Shown here in pieces: positions 9,097-18,911 of a stretch of 40,123 nucleotides of DNA. This DNA is from Pseudomonadota bacterium. GTDB taxonomy: Bacteria > Tectomicrobia > Entotheonellia > Entotheonellales > Entotheonellaceae. The notes beneath the pieces are model-generated. The model had not been told where the DNA came from and did no database searches. It was given only the letters and a program-made list of their open reading frames with translations. Numbering within the stretch: the stretch's first letter is position 1; each line of letters starts with the position of its first letter. The DNA lies in assembly GCA_005777235.1 (NCBI GenBank), contig SXND01000149.1:1-40123 (forward strand), read 5' to 3'. The position numbers and the translations under genes are program-made.

Positions 9097-10614
9097 ATGA
9101 GTAAACCCCGCACAATCACCAGATCTCGTCTCGCCCCACCTCGCGCTGGCGCCATGTTAGAAGCACTCCGCGGGCTGGGCTACTCGCCTGCCTCTGCTCT
9201 GGCGGACATCATTGACAACAGCATCGCTGCACGCGCCAGCAGGGTTGATCTGCAATTCGCATGGAAAGGTTCCGAGAGTTACATCGCCATTCTTGACAAC
9301 GGCGAGGGGATGGACGAGCGGGAACTGGAGCGTGCCATGCGACTCGGCGAGATGAATCCCCTCGACCAGAGGGCATCACATGATCTCGGCAGATTTGGCC
9401 TGGGTCTGAAAACCGCCTCCTTTTCCCAGTGTAGGCGTCTGACAGTGGCCAGCAAGCAGGCAGCTTTGCTCTCCTGCCTGCGCTGGGATCTGGATGTCCT
9501 AGCGGCGAGCGAGGACGATGGGTGGTATCTCCTGGAAGGCCCATCGGAAGGCTCTAAGGTACTCATGGCTCCAATGGAGCGCCTCGAACGCGGTACCCTC
9601 GTCCTCTGGGAACAGCTGGACCGACTCGTAACGCCGGGTTTCTCCGAGCAGAACTTTCTTGATTTGATTGATGCCGTTGAGCGTCATCTTGCGATGGTCT
9701 TCCACCGGTATCTCGAAGGTGTACGACCACCGCTCAGACTCACGATCAACGGGAGGTCTGTTGTGCCCTGGGATCCTTTCCTTAGCAACCATCCTGCCAC
9801 CTGGAGTTCTCCTGTCGAACGCCTGAACACGGCGGGAGGGAGGATCGAGGTGCAGTGCTACATACTTCCACACAAGGACCGTCTGGACCAAGAAGTGCAT
9901 GAGCGTGCGGCTGGCCCAGACGGCTGGACCGCCCAGCAGGGGTTCTATGTCTATCGTAATAGAAGACTGCTTGTTGCCGGAAGCTGGCTGGGCCTGGGGC
10001 AGGGACGCGCCTGGACGAAGGAGGAAGCCCACCGTCTCGCTAGGATCCGGCTGGATATCTCGAACTCTGCCGACGCCGAATGGAAGATCGATATCCGTAA
10101 ATCGCGGGCACGACCGCCTGTCTCTATCCGCGCAAGCCTTACCAGGCTCGCAGAAGATACACGTGCGAAAGCCCGTCGCGTCTTCGCTCACAGGGGCCAG
10201 GTCATACGTCTAGGAGGCTCCCAACCCGTCGTCCAGGCATGGCGAGTAGAGCATGGTCAGGGTAGCATTCGCTACCGTATCGACGACACCCATCCCGCCG
10301 TGAGACAGGTGCTGGACGAGGCAGGCTCTCTCCTGCCGCAACTCAAGGCGATGCTTCGCGTGATCGAAGAGACCGTGCCGGTACAGAGAATCTGGCTCGA
10401 CACCACGGAAGGTAGGGAGACGCCCCGCACAGGCTTCGCAGGCGAGTCGCCTGCCGAGGTACGGGAGATCCTGGAGGTGATGTACAGGAATCTGGTCAGC
10501 AGGAAGGGGCTGGACGCACCGCGTGCGCGTGAGCTGCTGCTGCATACCGAGCCCTTTCACAATTACCCGGATCTTGTGGCCTCTCTCCCTGATGTTCTTT
10601 CTGAAACGGAGTAG
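9097..10614 (+). CDS. MORC/MutL-like GHKL ATPase
   Basis: A 505-aa protein with an N-terminal Bergerat ATPase: N-box ALADIIDNSIAA (about 34-46), G1 ILDNGEGM near 66, and G2 GRFGLGLKTASF (about 97-108), the pattern of the HATPase_c_3 family shared by MutL and prokaryotic MORC proteins. A transducer-like S5 segment follows (HRLARIRLDISNSADAEWKI, about 311-330), and the remainder is a helical tail. Such MutL/MORC-like proteins occur next to Z1, DUF4420 and AIPR genes in restriction-like anti-phage operons (Mza-like systems). Here it starts 15 nt after the sigma-fusion gene and ends 7 nt before the Z1 gene, matching that order. ATP-dependent clamping or looping of DNA is the family expectation. 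Confidence 0.9.
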   Translation: MSKPRTITRSRLAPPRAGAMLEALRGLGYSPASALADIIDNSIAARASRVDLQFAWKGSESYIAILDNGEGMDERELERAMRLGEMNPLDQRASHDLGRFGLGLKTASFSQCRRLTVASKQAALLSCLRWDLDVLAASEDDGWYLLEGPSEGSKVLMAPMERLERGTLVLWEQLDRLVTPGFSEQNFLDLIDAVERHLAMVFHRYLEGVRPPLRLTINGRSVVPWDPFLSNHPATWSSPVERLNTAGGRIEVQCYILPHKDRLDQEVHERAAGPDGWTAQQGFYVYRNRRLLVAGSWLGLGQGRAWTKEEAHRLARIRLDISNSADAEWKIDIRKSRARPPVSIRASLTRLAEDTRAKARRVFAHRGQVIRLGGSQPVVQAWRVEHGQGSIRYRIDDTHPAVRQVLDEAGSLLPQLKAMLRVIEETVPVQRIWLDTTEGRETPRTGFAGESPAEVREILEVMYRNLVSRKGLDAPRARELLLHTEPFHNYPDLVASLPDVLSETE

Positions 10615-10621
10615 ACACCGC

Positions 10622-13480
10622 ATGGCTACTGCCTCACAAGACAGCCAGCAGAAGGTGGTCAGGTTCGTCCAGGAACTCCTGCGGGATGAGGCGGACAGAA
10701 CGATTATTACTACTGCCCTGATTGCCGAAAAGATTGACATGGTCGTCACCATGAACCCGCGGTGGGGTGAAGGACTGGACAGGACCGAGGTCACGGACGA
10801 GCTGATCAGGCGATTTAGTCTGTGGATCGGACAGGATGCCATCTTGAGAAGTGACATCGACCATGAGAGCTGGCTTCTTGCATCGCGCAAGCAGGGATGG
10901 AGGTACTGGCAGCGCTATCGGGAGTGGCTCGAACGCACGCTGTCGATCAAGGCCGTTGAGGGGCTCGACCTGTCAACCGACACCGTGCTGGGCCTTCTGG
11001 AGGATCCTGCGCGAGAAGGCCACTGGGACCGCAGAGGACTGGTCGTTGGTCACGTGCAGTCGGGAAAAACGGGACACTACACTGGTCTGATCTGTAAGGC
11101 AGCGGACGCTGGGTACAAAATTATCATTGTTCTCGCCGGGCTGCATAATAATCTGAGATCACAGACACAGATGCGTCTCGATGAAGGTTTCCTTGGGTAC
11201 GAGACCACACCGGTTTCTGACGACATCAGGATCACCGGTGTGGGAGAAATTGATAGCGATCCGGTGATTCGCCCCAACTATGCTACCAACCGCTCAAACG
11301 CCGGGGACTTCAGCACCAGAGTGGCTAGAAACCTAGGAATCTCACCGGAGCAGAGACCGTGGTTATTTGTTGTGAAGAAGAACAAGACGGTCTTAGAGCG
11401 TCTCTATCGCTGGATACGCAATCACGTTGCCAATGTTCATGATTCAGAGTCCGGAGGACGAATCGTCACACATCTGCCACTTCTGATGATCGATGACGAA
11501 GCGGACCACGCCAGTGTCGATACAGGAGAGCAGGTCTTTGACGCGGAAGGGAACCCAGACGAAGAGCATCAGCCCACAGCCATCAACCGCTTGATCCGGC
11601 GTATCCTCCATACCTTTGCGCGTTCCGCGTACGTTGGATACACGGCAACGCCTTTCGCCAATATATTCATCCACGAGAGGGGTACCACGCGGCAGGAAGG
11701 TCCTGACCTCTTCCCAGCAGCCTTCATTATCCATCTCGCTGCTCCCTCGAACTACATCGGGCCAACCAGGTTGTTCGGATTACCCGCTGATGCGGACGAG
11801 AAGACAGGTCTGCCGCTACTACGCTCGGTCGCGGACCACACGACCAGCGACGGCCGCGGAGGCTGGATGCCACCGCAACACAGGAACGGCTATATGCCAT
11901 TACATGATGGGCAAGACCAGCTGCCTCCGACACTGTGTGAAGCCATCGATGCTTTCCTGCTTGCCTGCGCGATCCGGCGTCTGCGCGGTCAGCAGCACGA
12001 ACACTCTTCAATGCTGGTGCACGTGACCAGGTTCAACGCTGTGCAGCACAGTGTGCATCGACAGGTTGGGGAGTACATCCGGCAGATGAGGCAACGGCTC
12101 ACCCGAGGCATTGGCAAGGCAGAGGTGCTCAGTCACCTTGAGCAACTGTGGCAGCGGGACTTCCTGCCAACAACCGAGGTGATCAGGAAGCGCTATCGCG
12201 ATCTAGTTCCTGACGTCAGTTTCGCATGGCATGACATCGTCGCGGTCCTCCCCGATACCGTCTCCGACATCCAGGTCAGGATGATCAATGGGACAGCCAA
12301 AGATGTACTGGATTACGCAGAACACCAGCGCGCAGGGCTCAAGGTGATTGCCATTGGAGGGGATAAGCTCGCCAGAGGGTTGACGTTGGAAGGACTCTGC
12401 GTCAGTTACTTCCTGCGGGCGTCTCGTATGTATGACACGCTGATGCAAATGGGCCGATGGTTTGGATATCGACCGGGCTATCTTGATGTGTGCCGGCTCT
12501 ATACCACGGCAGAGCTCTCGGAGTGGTTCCGGCATATCGCCGATGCCGGAGAAGAACTACGCGAAGAGTTCGACTTGATGGCGGCTTCCGGTGCGACACC
12601 ACGAGACTATGGCCTGAAGGTGCAATCGCACCCCATCCTGATGGTGACGTCCCGCCTGAAGATGCGGACCGCCCGCAACCTTCTGCTTTCCTTCAGCGGG
12701 CAGCTCCTTGAGACTGTCGCGTTCTATCGAGATCCCGGCGTGCTCGATCACAATCTCAATGTTACGAAACGTCTTCTTGAGACACTTGGCATTCCTGAGG
12801 TCGATCCCCGGCGAGACCGTAACGGCACACGACAACAATGGCAGGGCTATCTCTGGGAGAACATCCCTTTAGCGGACGTTGTAGATTTTCTCACCTCCTA
12901 TCGCACCCATCCCGAGGCACACAAGGTCAACAGCACGCTGCTCGCAGAATTCATCCAGTCGATGGGTGGAGCGGGTGAACTTATACACTGGACCATCGCC
13001 TTGATAGGTGGCCGCGAGGGTAGGAGTCTCAAGCTCAGGGAGGATGTCGCGGTCAAGATGGTGCAGCGTTCCGCACATGGTGCATTCGAGGACCGGTACT
13101 CGATCGGTCGTCTGATGTCTCCTCGGGATGAGGCCATCGACCTTGACGAGGCTGCCTGGAATGCCGCTCTTACGCTGACACGTTCGACGTGGCACGCTGA
13201 TTCCGCACGTGGTCAGAATTTCCAGGAACCCGACGCTCCTAACGGGCCTGCCGTGAGAAAAGTGCGCGGCTTCGGAGCCGAGGGAGTCCCCGCGCGCCCC
13301 GACAAAGGGGTTCTGTTCCTCTATGCCCTGGATCCGCAGGAGGCAAATACCGGTTTCATCGCCGAGACTCCCCCCGTGATTGCCTTCGCGCTCAGCTTCC
13401 CAGGCAGCAACGCCGGGATGAAGGTCGAGTACAAGATCAACAATGTCCTCTGGGAGCTGGAATATGGCTCCTCAGAATGA
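10622..13480 (+). CDS. Z1-domain superfamily II ATPase/helicase
   Basis: This 952-aa protein has a Walker A motif GHVQSGKTGH near residue 142, a DExH-like LMIDDEADHASVDT near 289, a GYTATPFANIFIH motif near 338, and the C-terminal helicase half with IAIGGDKLARGLTLEGL near 578 and MGRWFGYRPGY near 609. These are the hallmarks of the Z1 domain family. ATG 10622 lies 7 nt after the upstream stop with ACGGAG ahead of it; the longer in-frame opening from 10523 overlaps the MORC gene and has no homology. The 3' end overlaps the DUF4420 gene by 17 nt. In related systems the Z1 protein is the motor that works with the MutL/MORC-like ATPase, probably translocating on or remodelling invading DNA. Confidence 0.93.
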   Translation: MATASQDSQQKVVRFVQELLRDEADRTIITTALIAEKIDMVVTMNPRWGEGLDRTEVTDELIRRFSLWIGQDAILRSDIDHESWLLASRKQGWRYWQRYREWLERTLSIKAVEGLDLSTDTVLGLLEDPAREGHWDRRGLVVGHVQSGKTGHYTGLICKAADAGYKIIIVLAGLHNNLRSQTQMRLDEGFLGYETTPVSDDIRITGVGEIDSDPVIRPNYATNRSNAGDFSTRVARNLGISPEQRPWLFVVKKNKTVLERLYRWIRNHVANVHDSESGGRIVTHLPLLMIDDEADHASVDTGEQVFDAEGNPDEEHQPTAINRLIRRILHTFARSAYVGYTATPFANIFIHERGTTRQEGPDLFPAAFIIHLAAPSNYIGPTRLFGLPADADEKTGLPLLRSVADHTTSDGRGGWMPPQHRNGYMPLHDGQDQLPPTLCEAIDAFLLACAIRRLRGQQHEHSSMLVHVTRFNAVQHSVHRQVGEYIRQMRQRLTRGIGKAEVLSHLEQLWQRDFLPTTEVIRKRYRDLVPDVSFAWHDIVAVLPDTVSDIQVRMINGTAKDVLDYAEHQRAGLKVIAIGGDKLARGLTLEGLCVSYFLRASRMYDTLMQMGRWFGYRPGYLDVCRLYTTAELSEWFRHIADAGEELREEFDLMAASGATPRDYGLKVQSHPILMVTSRLKMRTARNLLLSFSGQLLETVAFYRDPGVLDHNLNVTKRLLETLGIPEVDPRRDRNGTRQQWQGYLWENIPLADVVDFLTSYRTHPEAHKVNSTLLAEFIQSMGGAGELIHWTIALIGGREGRSLKLREDVAVKMVQRSAHGAFEDRYSIGRLMSPRDEAIDLDEAAWNAALTLTRSTWHADSARGQNFQEPDAPNGPAVRKVRGFGAEGVPARPDKGVLFLYALDPQEANTGFIAETPPVIAFALSFPGSNAGMKVEYKINNVLWELEYGSSE

Positions 13481-14495
13481 CACGGAGCGCTTGCAGTCAG
13501 CCTGGCGGGCTCTCGCGGGAGACGACAGAATCGAGGGGTGGCGCACAATCCCGATCAATGTAGCAGGGCCTTGCCGCCTCCTCGCAGGGAGGCATTTCCC
13601 TGGCAATGAGGAAGCCATCCTGATCGGCTTTCCGTCCGTCCGCCTGCCCTCCGATAACCTCCTGCCGCAGGGGCGTGGCTTCCGGGTGGCCAGAGTCCCT
13701 GGGGGAATAGCTGGCGGAACCCACGCATGGGTCTCTCTCTCCCGTGAGCCGTTGGGGAGCAGCGACTTCTTTGCGATGATGGCAGGAGATGTGATGGGAC
13801 TGCTCGAAAGTTTCCCCTCAGCCAGCCGGGAGCGGCTTTTCGTCCTCTTCCTGAGCAGGATTAGAGCCTGGCAGGACTTCATGGAACGGGGTCGACAGGG
13901 TGTCCTGGGGCCAGAGGCTGAAACGGGGCTGTATGGAGAGCTTGTCGTGCTGCGCGACATTGTTGCTACGGGAATACCGGCTGCCTATGCCGTCGAAGCC
14001 TGGCAGGGCCCTCTCAATGGCCTGCACGATTTCTCGTCGAACAGCGGAGCGCTCGAGGTCAAGACAACCGTGTCCGTCAACGCGTTTCCAGCGAGGGTAG
14101 AATCGCTCGAACAGCTGGATCCGTCACTCAAACAACCACTGTTCCTGGTGGGAGTGCGCCTCGCCGTCAGCAGCACCGGCAGGACGCTTCCTGGAATCGT
14201 AGATATGCTGCGTAACCGCCTGCTAGGCGAGCCTATAACCCTGAGCGTGTTTGAGAGTCGTCTCCTCCATGCTGGATACCTGGATGCACTGGCCGATCAC
14301 TACACGCGGCGCTTCGAAACAGTCGGCATGATCGTTTTTGAAGTCACCGAGTCATTTCCCGGTCTGACACGCGACAAGGTTGATGCTGCCATGAGACAAG
14401 CACAGTACGAACTCGATCTTGATGTGCTGCATGTGCCAGGCGTTCCTCTTGAACAGGCATGTGCACATCTGAGGGGGAGCCATTGGAACTGCTAG
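13464..14495 (+). CDS. DUF4420 putative PD-(D/E)XK nuclease
   Basis: A 343-aa protein with a nuclease-like core: a helix with GLYGELVVLRDI (about 155-166), then HDFSSNSGALEVKTT (about 188-201), where HD...EVK supplies the PD-(D/E)XK acidic and Lys residues. This is the arrangement in the DUF4420 (PF14390) family, which is typically encoded between Z1 and AIPR genes. The start at ATG 13464 is favoured, with GGGAG about 8 nt upstream; ATG 13443 would add seven residues. It is the clearest DNA-cleaving candidate in the operon. It overlaps both neighbours, so it is probably made in step with them. Confidence 0.87.
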   Translation: MAPQNDTERLQSAWRALAGDDRIEGWRTIPINVAGPCRLLAGRHFPGNEEAILIGFPSVRLPSDNLLPQGRGFRVARVPGGIAGGTHAWVSLSREPLGSSDFFAMMAGDVMGLLESFPSASRERLFVLFLSRIRAWQDFMERGRQGVLGPEAETGLYGELVVLRDIVATGIPAAYAVEAWQGPLNGLHDFSSNSGALEVKTTVSVNAFPARVESLEQLDPSLKQPLFLVGVRLAVSSTGRTLPGIVDMLRNRLLGEPITLSVFESRLLHAGYLDALADHYTRRFETVGMIVFEVTESFPGLTRDKVDAAMRQAQYELDLDVLHVPGVPLEQACAHLRGSHWNC

Positions 14496-16276
14496 AATTT
14501 CTCCATGAGACGCAGTCGGAGGTCAGATCCCAGATTGGGGAGCGCCTCAGCATACCGGGCGAGTCGTACCCCCATGCGGAGTCCGTCTTCGCGGATGTGG
14601 TGATGCAGCATATGGCAGAGATAGGCATGACCTTCGAGTCAGCCGCCCTCTGTCACTACACTGCGCGGGTAGGAAATGCTCACCTGCGACTGAGTGGGTA
14701 TGCGATCTCCGATGATGCCGACCAGATGGATCTCTTCGTCAGCCTCTACGAAGGCGTGGACGAGATCACGCCCATCTCTGATACCGAGACTAAGACCGCA
14801 GCAGAACAGTGCCTCCGCTTCCTCGTGAGGTGTGTGCAGGGACGCTTGGCCTCGACCATGGACGAATCCAACGATGCCTACCCGCTGGCGTTGACCATCC
14901 AGGAGAGTTACCAGAAACTTGACCAGATACGGCTCTATGTGCTCACCGACAGAAAAGCAAGGACGAAGAACTTCCAAGCGCGGGAAATACAGGGCAAAAC
15001 CGTCAAGCTTGAGGTGATGGACATTGAGCGGTTGCATCGTCACTGGTCCGAAGGCAAACCCCGGGACGAAATTGTGGTCAATTTCGAGGAGATCTGTGGT
15101 AACGCATTGCCCTGTGTGTATGTCCCCGGAGACATGGCAGATTACGATTACGCCCTGACGGTCATGCCCGGCGAGGCCCTGCGGTTCGTCTATGACAAGT
15201 ATGGTGAACGCTTGCTGGAGGCCAACGTCCGATCTTTCCTGAGTGTGACCAGCAAGATCAATCGCGGTATCCACGACACGCTGCGTAATGCTCCTGAACG
15301 GTTCATGGCATATAATAATGGCATTGTCCTGATCGTAGACGAACTGCGTCTTGGTCGAGCCCCCGACGGAGCGCCCGGCATCCTCTGGCTCAAGGGGATG
15401 CAGATCGTAAACGGTGGGCAGACGACGGCATCCCTCTACTTCACGAAGCGCAGGTATCCGGAAGTGAACCTGGGTGCAGTGAAGGTGCCTGCCAAGATCA
15501 TCGTGTTGAAGGCGCAGGACAGCGGCGATGAGGAGCAGCTCATTACCGATATCTCAAAATATGCCAACAGCCAGAACGCGGTACCGCAGTCCGATCTCTC
15601 TGCCAACAAACCTTTCCACGTGGAGCTGGAAAAACTGTCGCGCTCGACCTATTGCCCTGACGGTGTCAGTCGCTGGTTCTACGAACGTACGGCCGGAAGC
15701 TACAGAGTCATGCTGGACAGGGAAGGGGCCACACCCGCACGGTTGCAACAGCTGAGGGACTCCATCCCCAATGCGCGGAAAATCACCAAGACCGACCTGG
15801 CGAAATATCTCAATGCCTGGGATGAGGAGCCCCATGTCGTTAGTCTGGGGGCTCAGAAGAATTTCGAGAAGTTCATGGATAAACTCTCATCGCGCAACGG
15901 CCAGGAAGATGCAGAATTACCCGATGTTCCGACGTACAAGAGGATGATTGCGAGGGCGATCCTGTTCAAGACAGCCCATAGCTTGATACGCCCCAGTTTC
16001 CCGGCCTTCCAGGCGAATATCACTAACTATATGGTCTCCCTGGTGGCACACTGCCTGGGTGCGCGTCTCGACCTTGACAGAATCTGGTTGCAGCAGGGGC
16101 TCTCGCCTCAACTTCAGCGACAGATCCAGGCATGGGCCGTTGAGGTGAACGCGGTGCTCCACCGCACTGCTGGAGGGCGGATGATTTCCGAGTGGGCCAA
16201 GAAACCCGAATGCTGGGATGCTGTCGTGAAAGCGCACTATAGTGCGCCCTTGTCGAATATCCCCGAGTTGCACTAA
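14483..16276 (+). CDS. AIPR family abortive-infection protein
   Basis: The 597-aa product has the AIPR core: NAPERFMAYNNGIVLI (about 270), MQIVNGGQTTASLYF (about 305), and KYANSQNAVPQSDLSANKPF (about 358). The family was named for phage-resistance abortive infection and is a standard partner of Z1 and DUF4420 proteins. A TTG start at 14483 is chosen because a strong GAGGGGGA lies just upstream; ATG 14459 is in frame, lacks a ribosome site, and would add eight residues. This is the last gene of the operon, and only 20 nt separate its stop from the stop of the convergent lpd gene. No terminator hairpin is visible in that gap. Confidence 0.92.
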   Translation: MELLEFLHETQSEVRSQIGERLSIPGESYPHAESVFADVVMQHMAEIGMTFESAALCHYTARVGNAHLRLSGYAISDDADQMDLFVSLYEGVDEITPISDTETKTAAEQCLRFLVRCVQGRLASTMDESNDAYPLALTIQESYQKLDQIRLYVLTDRKARTKNFQAREIQGKTVKLEVMDIERLHRHWSEGKPRDEIVVNFEEICGNALPCVYVPGDMADYDYALTVMPGEALRFVYDKYGERLLEANVRSFLSVTSKINRGIHDTLRNAPERFMAYNNGIVLIVDELRLGRAPDGAPGILWLKGMQIVNGGQTTASLYFTKRRYPEVNLGAVKVPAKIIVLKAQDSGDEEQLITDISKYANSQNAVPQSDLSANKPFHVELEKLSRSTYCPDGVSRWFYERTAGSYRVMLDREGATPARLQQLRDSIPNARKITKTDLAKYLNAWDEEPHVVSLGAQKNFEKFMDKLSSRNGQEDAELPDVPTYKRMIARAILFKTAHSLIRPSFPAFQANITNYMVSLVAHCLGARLDLDRIWLQQGLSPQLQRQIQAWAVEVNAVLHRTAGGRMISEWAKKPECWDAVVKAHYSAPLSNIPELH

Positions 16277-16296
16277 CTGCCTATCAACACACGCCC

Positions 16297-17703
16297 TCAG
16301 ATGTGGATAGCCTCGCCATAGGCATTGCCCACCGCTTCCATAATGGCTTCGGACAAGGTGGGGTGCGCATGCACCGTCTTTAACAATTCATAATGCGTGG
16401 TTTCCAGCGTGCGGGCGACACCCACCTCGGCAATCAAATCACTGGCGTCAGCCCCCAGGATATGCGCTCCCAGCAACTCATCGGTATCCGCGTCAAAGAT
16501 CACCTTAACGATGCCCTCGCTGTTACCCACGGCCAGGGCTTTGCCGCTAGCCGTAAAGGGAAAACGCCCGACGCGAATGGTGTGCCCGGCTTGGCGCGCT
16601 GCCTGCTCGGTGAGGCCGACGCTGGCGACTTGCGGCTGGCAGTAGGTGCAACCGGGGATGTTGTGGTAGTTCACGCCAGGGGTATCCTGCCCGGCGATGG
16701 CTTCCACTGTCGCAATACCTTCGGCGGAGGCGACATGCGCCAGGCACGGCGGACCGTTGACATCGCCAATGGCGTAAATGCCTGGCACGTTGGTGCGGCA
16801 GTGCGCGTCCACCGGGATAAAGCCGCGCTCGCTGCGCACCCCGGCGGTTTCTAAGCCCAGGTGTTCAATGTTGCCCTGCACCCCAATGGCCACTAACACT
16901 TTCGTACCCAAAACGGACTGGGGGCCGGTCGGAGTCTGCATGTACACCTGCACGCCAGCGGCGCTCACCTCGGCACGTTCGACCCGGCTACCCACGTGGA
17001 TGGCAATGCCCTGCCGTTCTAGGGATCTGTGTAGCAGCCCGGCAATTTCCTCATCCTCGACCGGCACAATCTGCGGCAGCATTTCCACGAGGGTGACTTT
17101 ACTGCCAAACGTGTTGTAGAAATAGGCAAACTCCACGCCAATCGCCCCGGCACCAATGATCACCAGGCTCTCGGGTACTGCGGAGAGCAGCATGGCCTCG
17201 GTGCTACTGAGCACCTGCGTCTGATCGAAGGGCACACTGGGTAAGGCACGCGGACGGGCGCCAGTGGCCAGGATAATATGCGCCGCGCGCACGGTCGCTG
17301 TGGGCGGTCCCTCGGCCTCATGCACCGTCACGACTCCGGCCCCCGCCAGGCGTCCGGTGCCACGCAGTACCTGGATCTTGTTTTTGCGCATGAGGAAAGC
17401 CACGCCCTGCGACAGACGCTCGGCGACCTGGCGACTGCGGGCGATGACCTGGCCGAAATCGACGCGCAGATTGTCGCAGTGCAGGCCAAAATCGGCACTG
17501 TGCTGCATCAGGTGATAGACTTCCGCATTCCGCAGCAGGGCTTTGGTGGGGATGCAGCCACAATTCAGGCAGATGCCCCCTAAGGCCTCGCGTTCCACCA
17601 GGATCACCTGCAGGCCGAGCTGCGCGGCTCGAATTGCCGCGACATAGCCGCCGGGACCACCGCCCACGACGAGCACATCGCATGTATGTTGGGCTTCTGC
17701 CAT
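16297..17703 (-). CDS. lpdA: Dihydrolipoamide dehydrogenase
   Basis: A flavin disulfide reductase of 468 aa that reoxidises dihydrolipoamide of 2-oxoacid dehydrogenase or glycine cleavage complexes. It has the FAD-binding GGGPGGYVAAIRAAQLG (14-30), the redox pair Cys45/Cys50 in GGICLNCGCIPTKALL, an NAD-binding IIGAGAIGVEFAYF segment, and the C-terminal active-site HAHPTLSEAIMEA. An extra Cys (48) lies between the redox pair, where most family members have Val. AAGGAT precedes the ATG. It lies 57 nt downstream of the quinone oxidoreductase gene on the same strand. No E1/E2 genes are in the window. Confidence 0.95.
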   Translation of the reverse strand: MAEAQHTCDVLVVGGGPGGYVAAIRAAQLGLQVILVEREALGGICLNCGCIPTKALLRNAEVYHLMQHSADFGLHCDNLRVDFGQVIARSRQVAERLSQGVAFLMRKNKIQVLRGTGRLAGAGVVTVHEAEGPPTATVRAAHIILATGARPRALPSVPFDQTQVLSSTEAMLLSAVPESLVIIGAGAIGVEFAYFYNTFGSKVTLVEMLPQIVPVEDEEIAGLLHRSLERQGIAIHVGSRVERAEVSAAGVQVYMQTPTGPQSVLGTKVLVAIGVQGNIEHLGLETAGVRSERGFIPVDAHCRTNVPGIYAIGDVNGPPCLAHVASAEGIATVEAIAGQDTPGVNYHNIPGCTYCQPQVASVGLTEQAARQAGHTIRVGRFPFTASGKALAVGNSEGIVKVIFDADTDELLGAHILGADASDLIAEVGVARTLETTHYELLKTVHAHPTLSEAIMEAVGNAYGEAIHI

Positions 17704-17760
17704 ATCCTTCCTCTCACGTCACGACGAGATGTGCCTCATGCTCCTGGGTAACAGCCCGGC

Positions 17761-18729
17761 TTACGGCACCAGCAGCACCTTGCCAATAGTCTCACGGTGC
17801 TCCAGCGCGGACTGCGCCTTGGCCGCCTCCGCCAGCGAGTACTCGGCGCAGATGTGCACTTGTAACTTCCCGGCACTCATCCAGGCAAACAGATCCCCGG
17901 AGCGGGCGTCGAGTTCGGCGCGCGTGGCGGTGTAGGTGCCCAGATTCACCCGCGTCAAGTAGAGGCAGCCCTTGTCATTGAGCAGGCCCGTATCGATAGG
18001 AGGTATTGGTCCGCTGGCCTGGCCGTAGACGACCATCATGCCGCGCGCCCGGAGGCAATCCAGGCTCTGCGCGAACGTCGTCCGGCCCACGCTATCGTAG
18101 ACCACATCAACGCCACGACCGTCGGTGAGCCGTTTGACCTCCACCGCAAAATCGTGCTGTGTATAGAGAATCGTCTCATGCGCGCCGGCGGCCTGTGCAG
18201 CTTTCGCCTTGGCTTCCGTCGAGACGGTGCCCAGGACGCGTGCGCCACACTGGCGCGCCATCTGGCACAAGAGGAGTCCCACGCCACCGGCGGCCGCGTG
18301 CACCACACAGGTATCGTTGGCACTCAGCGGATAGGTGCTATAGGCAAGATAGTGTGCGGTCATGCCCTGGAGCAACACTGCGGCGGCTTGCTTGGAGGTA
18401 ATGTCATCGGGGATACGCACCAGGCGCGCTGCCGGGGCCGCCACCAACTCGGCATAAGCCCCCGGCACGCTGGTGAAGGCGACGCGATCACCGACCTGAC
18501 AGGTGGTGACGCCAGCGCCGACTGCCACCACTGTCCCCGCGGCCTCGCCACCGAGCGGCAGGGGCAACGAGGCGGGATCGGCCTGGCGCCGCCGGTTCAC
18601 CTCCGCAAAGTTGAGACCAATCGCTTCGATTTTGACCACGGCTTGCCCCGGCCCGGCGTGTGGATCAGGGACATCCTCATAGACCATGCCCTCTGGCCCG
18701 CCTGCCCTATGGACGCGCACGGCTTTCAT
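17761..18729 (-). CDS. NADPH:quinone oxidoreductase, zeta-crystallin type
   Basis: A 322-aa MDR-superfamily reductase without the structural zinc Cys cluster. It shows the GroES-like N-terminal half (GLNFAEVNRR, LGGEAAGTVVAVG) and a Rossmann AAAGGVGLLLCQMA nucleotide-binding loop. The start at 18729 is set by a strong AGGAGGAG; the in-frame extension to 18999 adds 90 unrelated residues. It would reduce quinones or enones in the cytosol with NADPH. It may be cotranscribed with the downstream dihydrolipoamide dehydrogenase gene. An IS200/IS605 element ends about 250 nt upstream. Confidence 0.92.
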   Translation of the reverse strand: MKAVRVHRAGGPEGMVYEDVPDPHAGPGQAVVKIEAIGLNFAEVNRRRQADPASLPLPLGGEAAGTVVAVGAGVTTCQVGDRVAFTSVPGAYAELVAAPAARLVRIPDDITSKQAAAVLLQGMTAHYLAYSTYPLSANDTCVVHAAAGGVGLLLCQMARQCGARVLGTVSTEAKAKAAQAAGAHETILYTQHDFAVEVKRLTDGRGVDVVYDSVGRTTFAQSLDCLRARGMMVVYGQASGPIPPIDTGLLNDKGCLYLTRVNLGTYTATRAELDARSGDLFAWMSAGKLQVHICAEYSLAEAAKAQSALEHRETIGKVLLVP

Positions 18730-18911
18730 AGTGCTCCTCCTGCTTACGCAGTTTGCGTCGCTGCGGTGATCTCCACCCTGACTCGTCGGTTCTCCACAAT
18801 AGCCTGCCCGCCATGGCTTGTCCAGCGTGAAGGGGCCGACGATGGTTTTGCTTGAGAAGTCTGTGTGACCAGGGTCGTTCTCTCTCGCATACGTGCGCAT
18901 CAGCGCGCGCC

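Noticed and set aside
16277..16296. Terminator between the AIPR and lpd genes
   Set aside because: Only 20 nt separate the stops and no hairpin with T-run is present.
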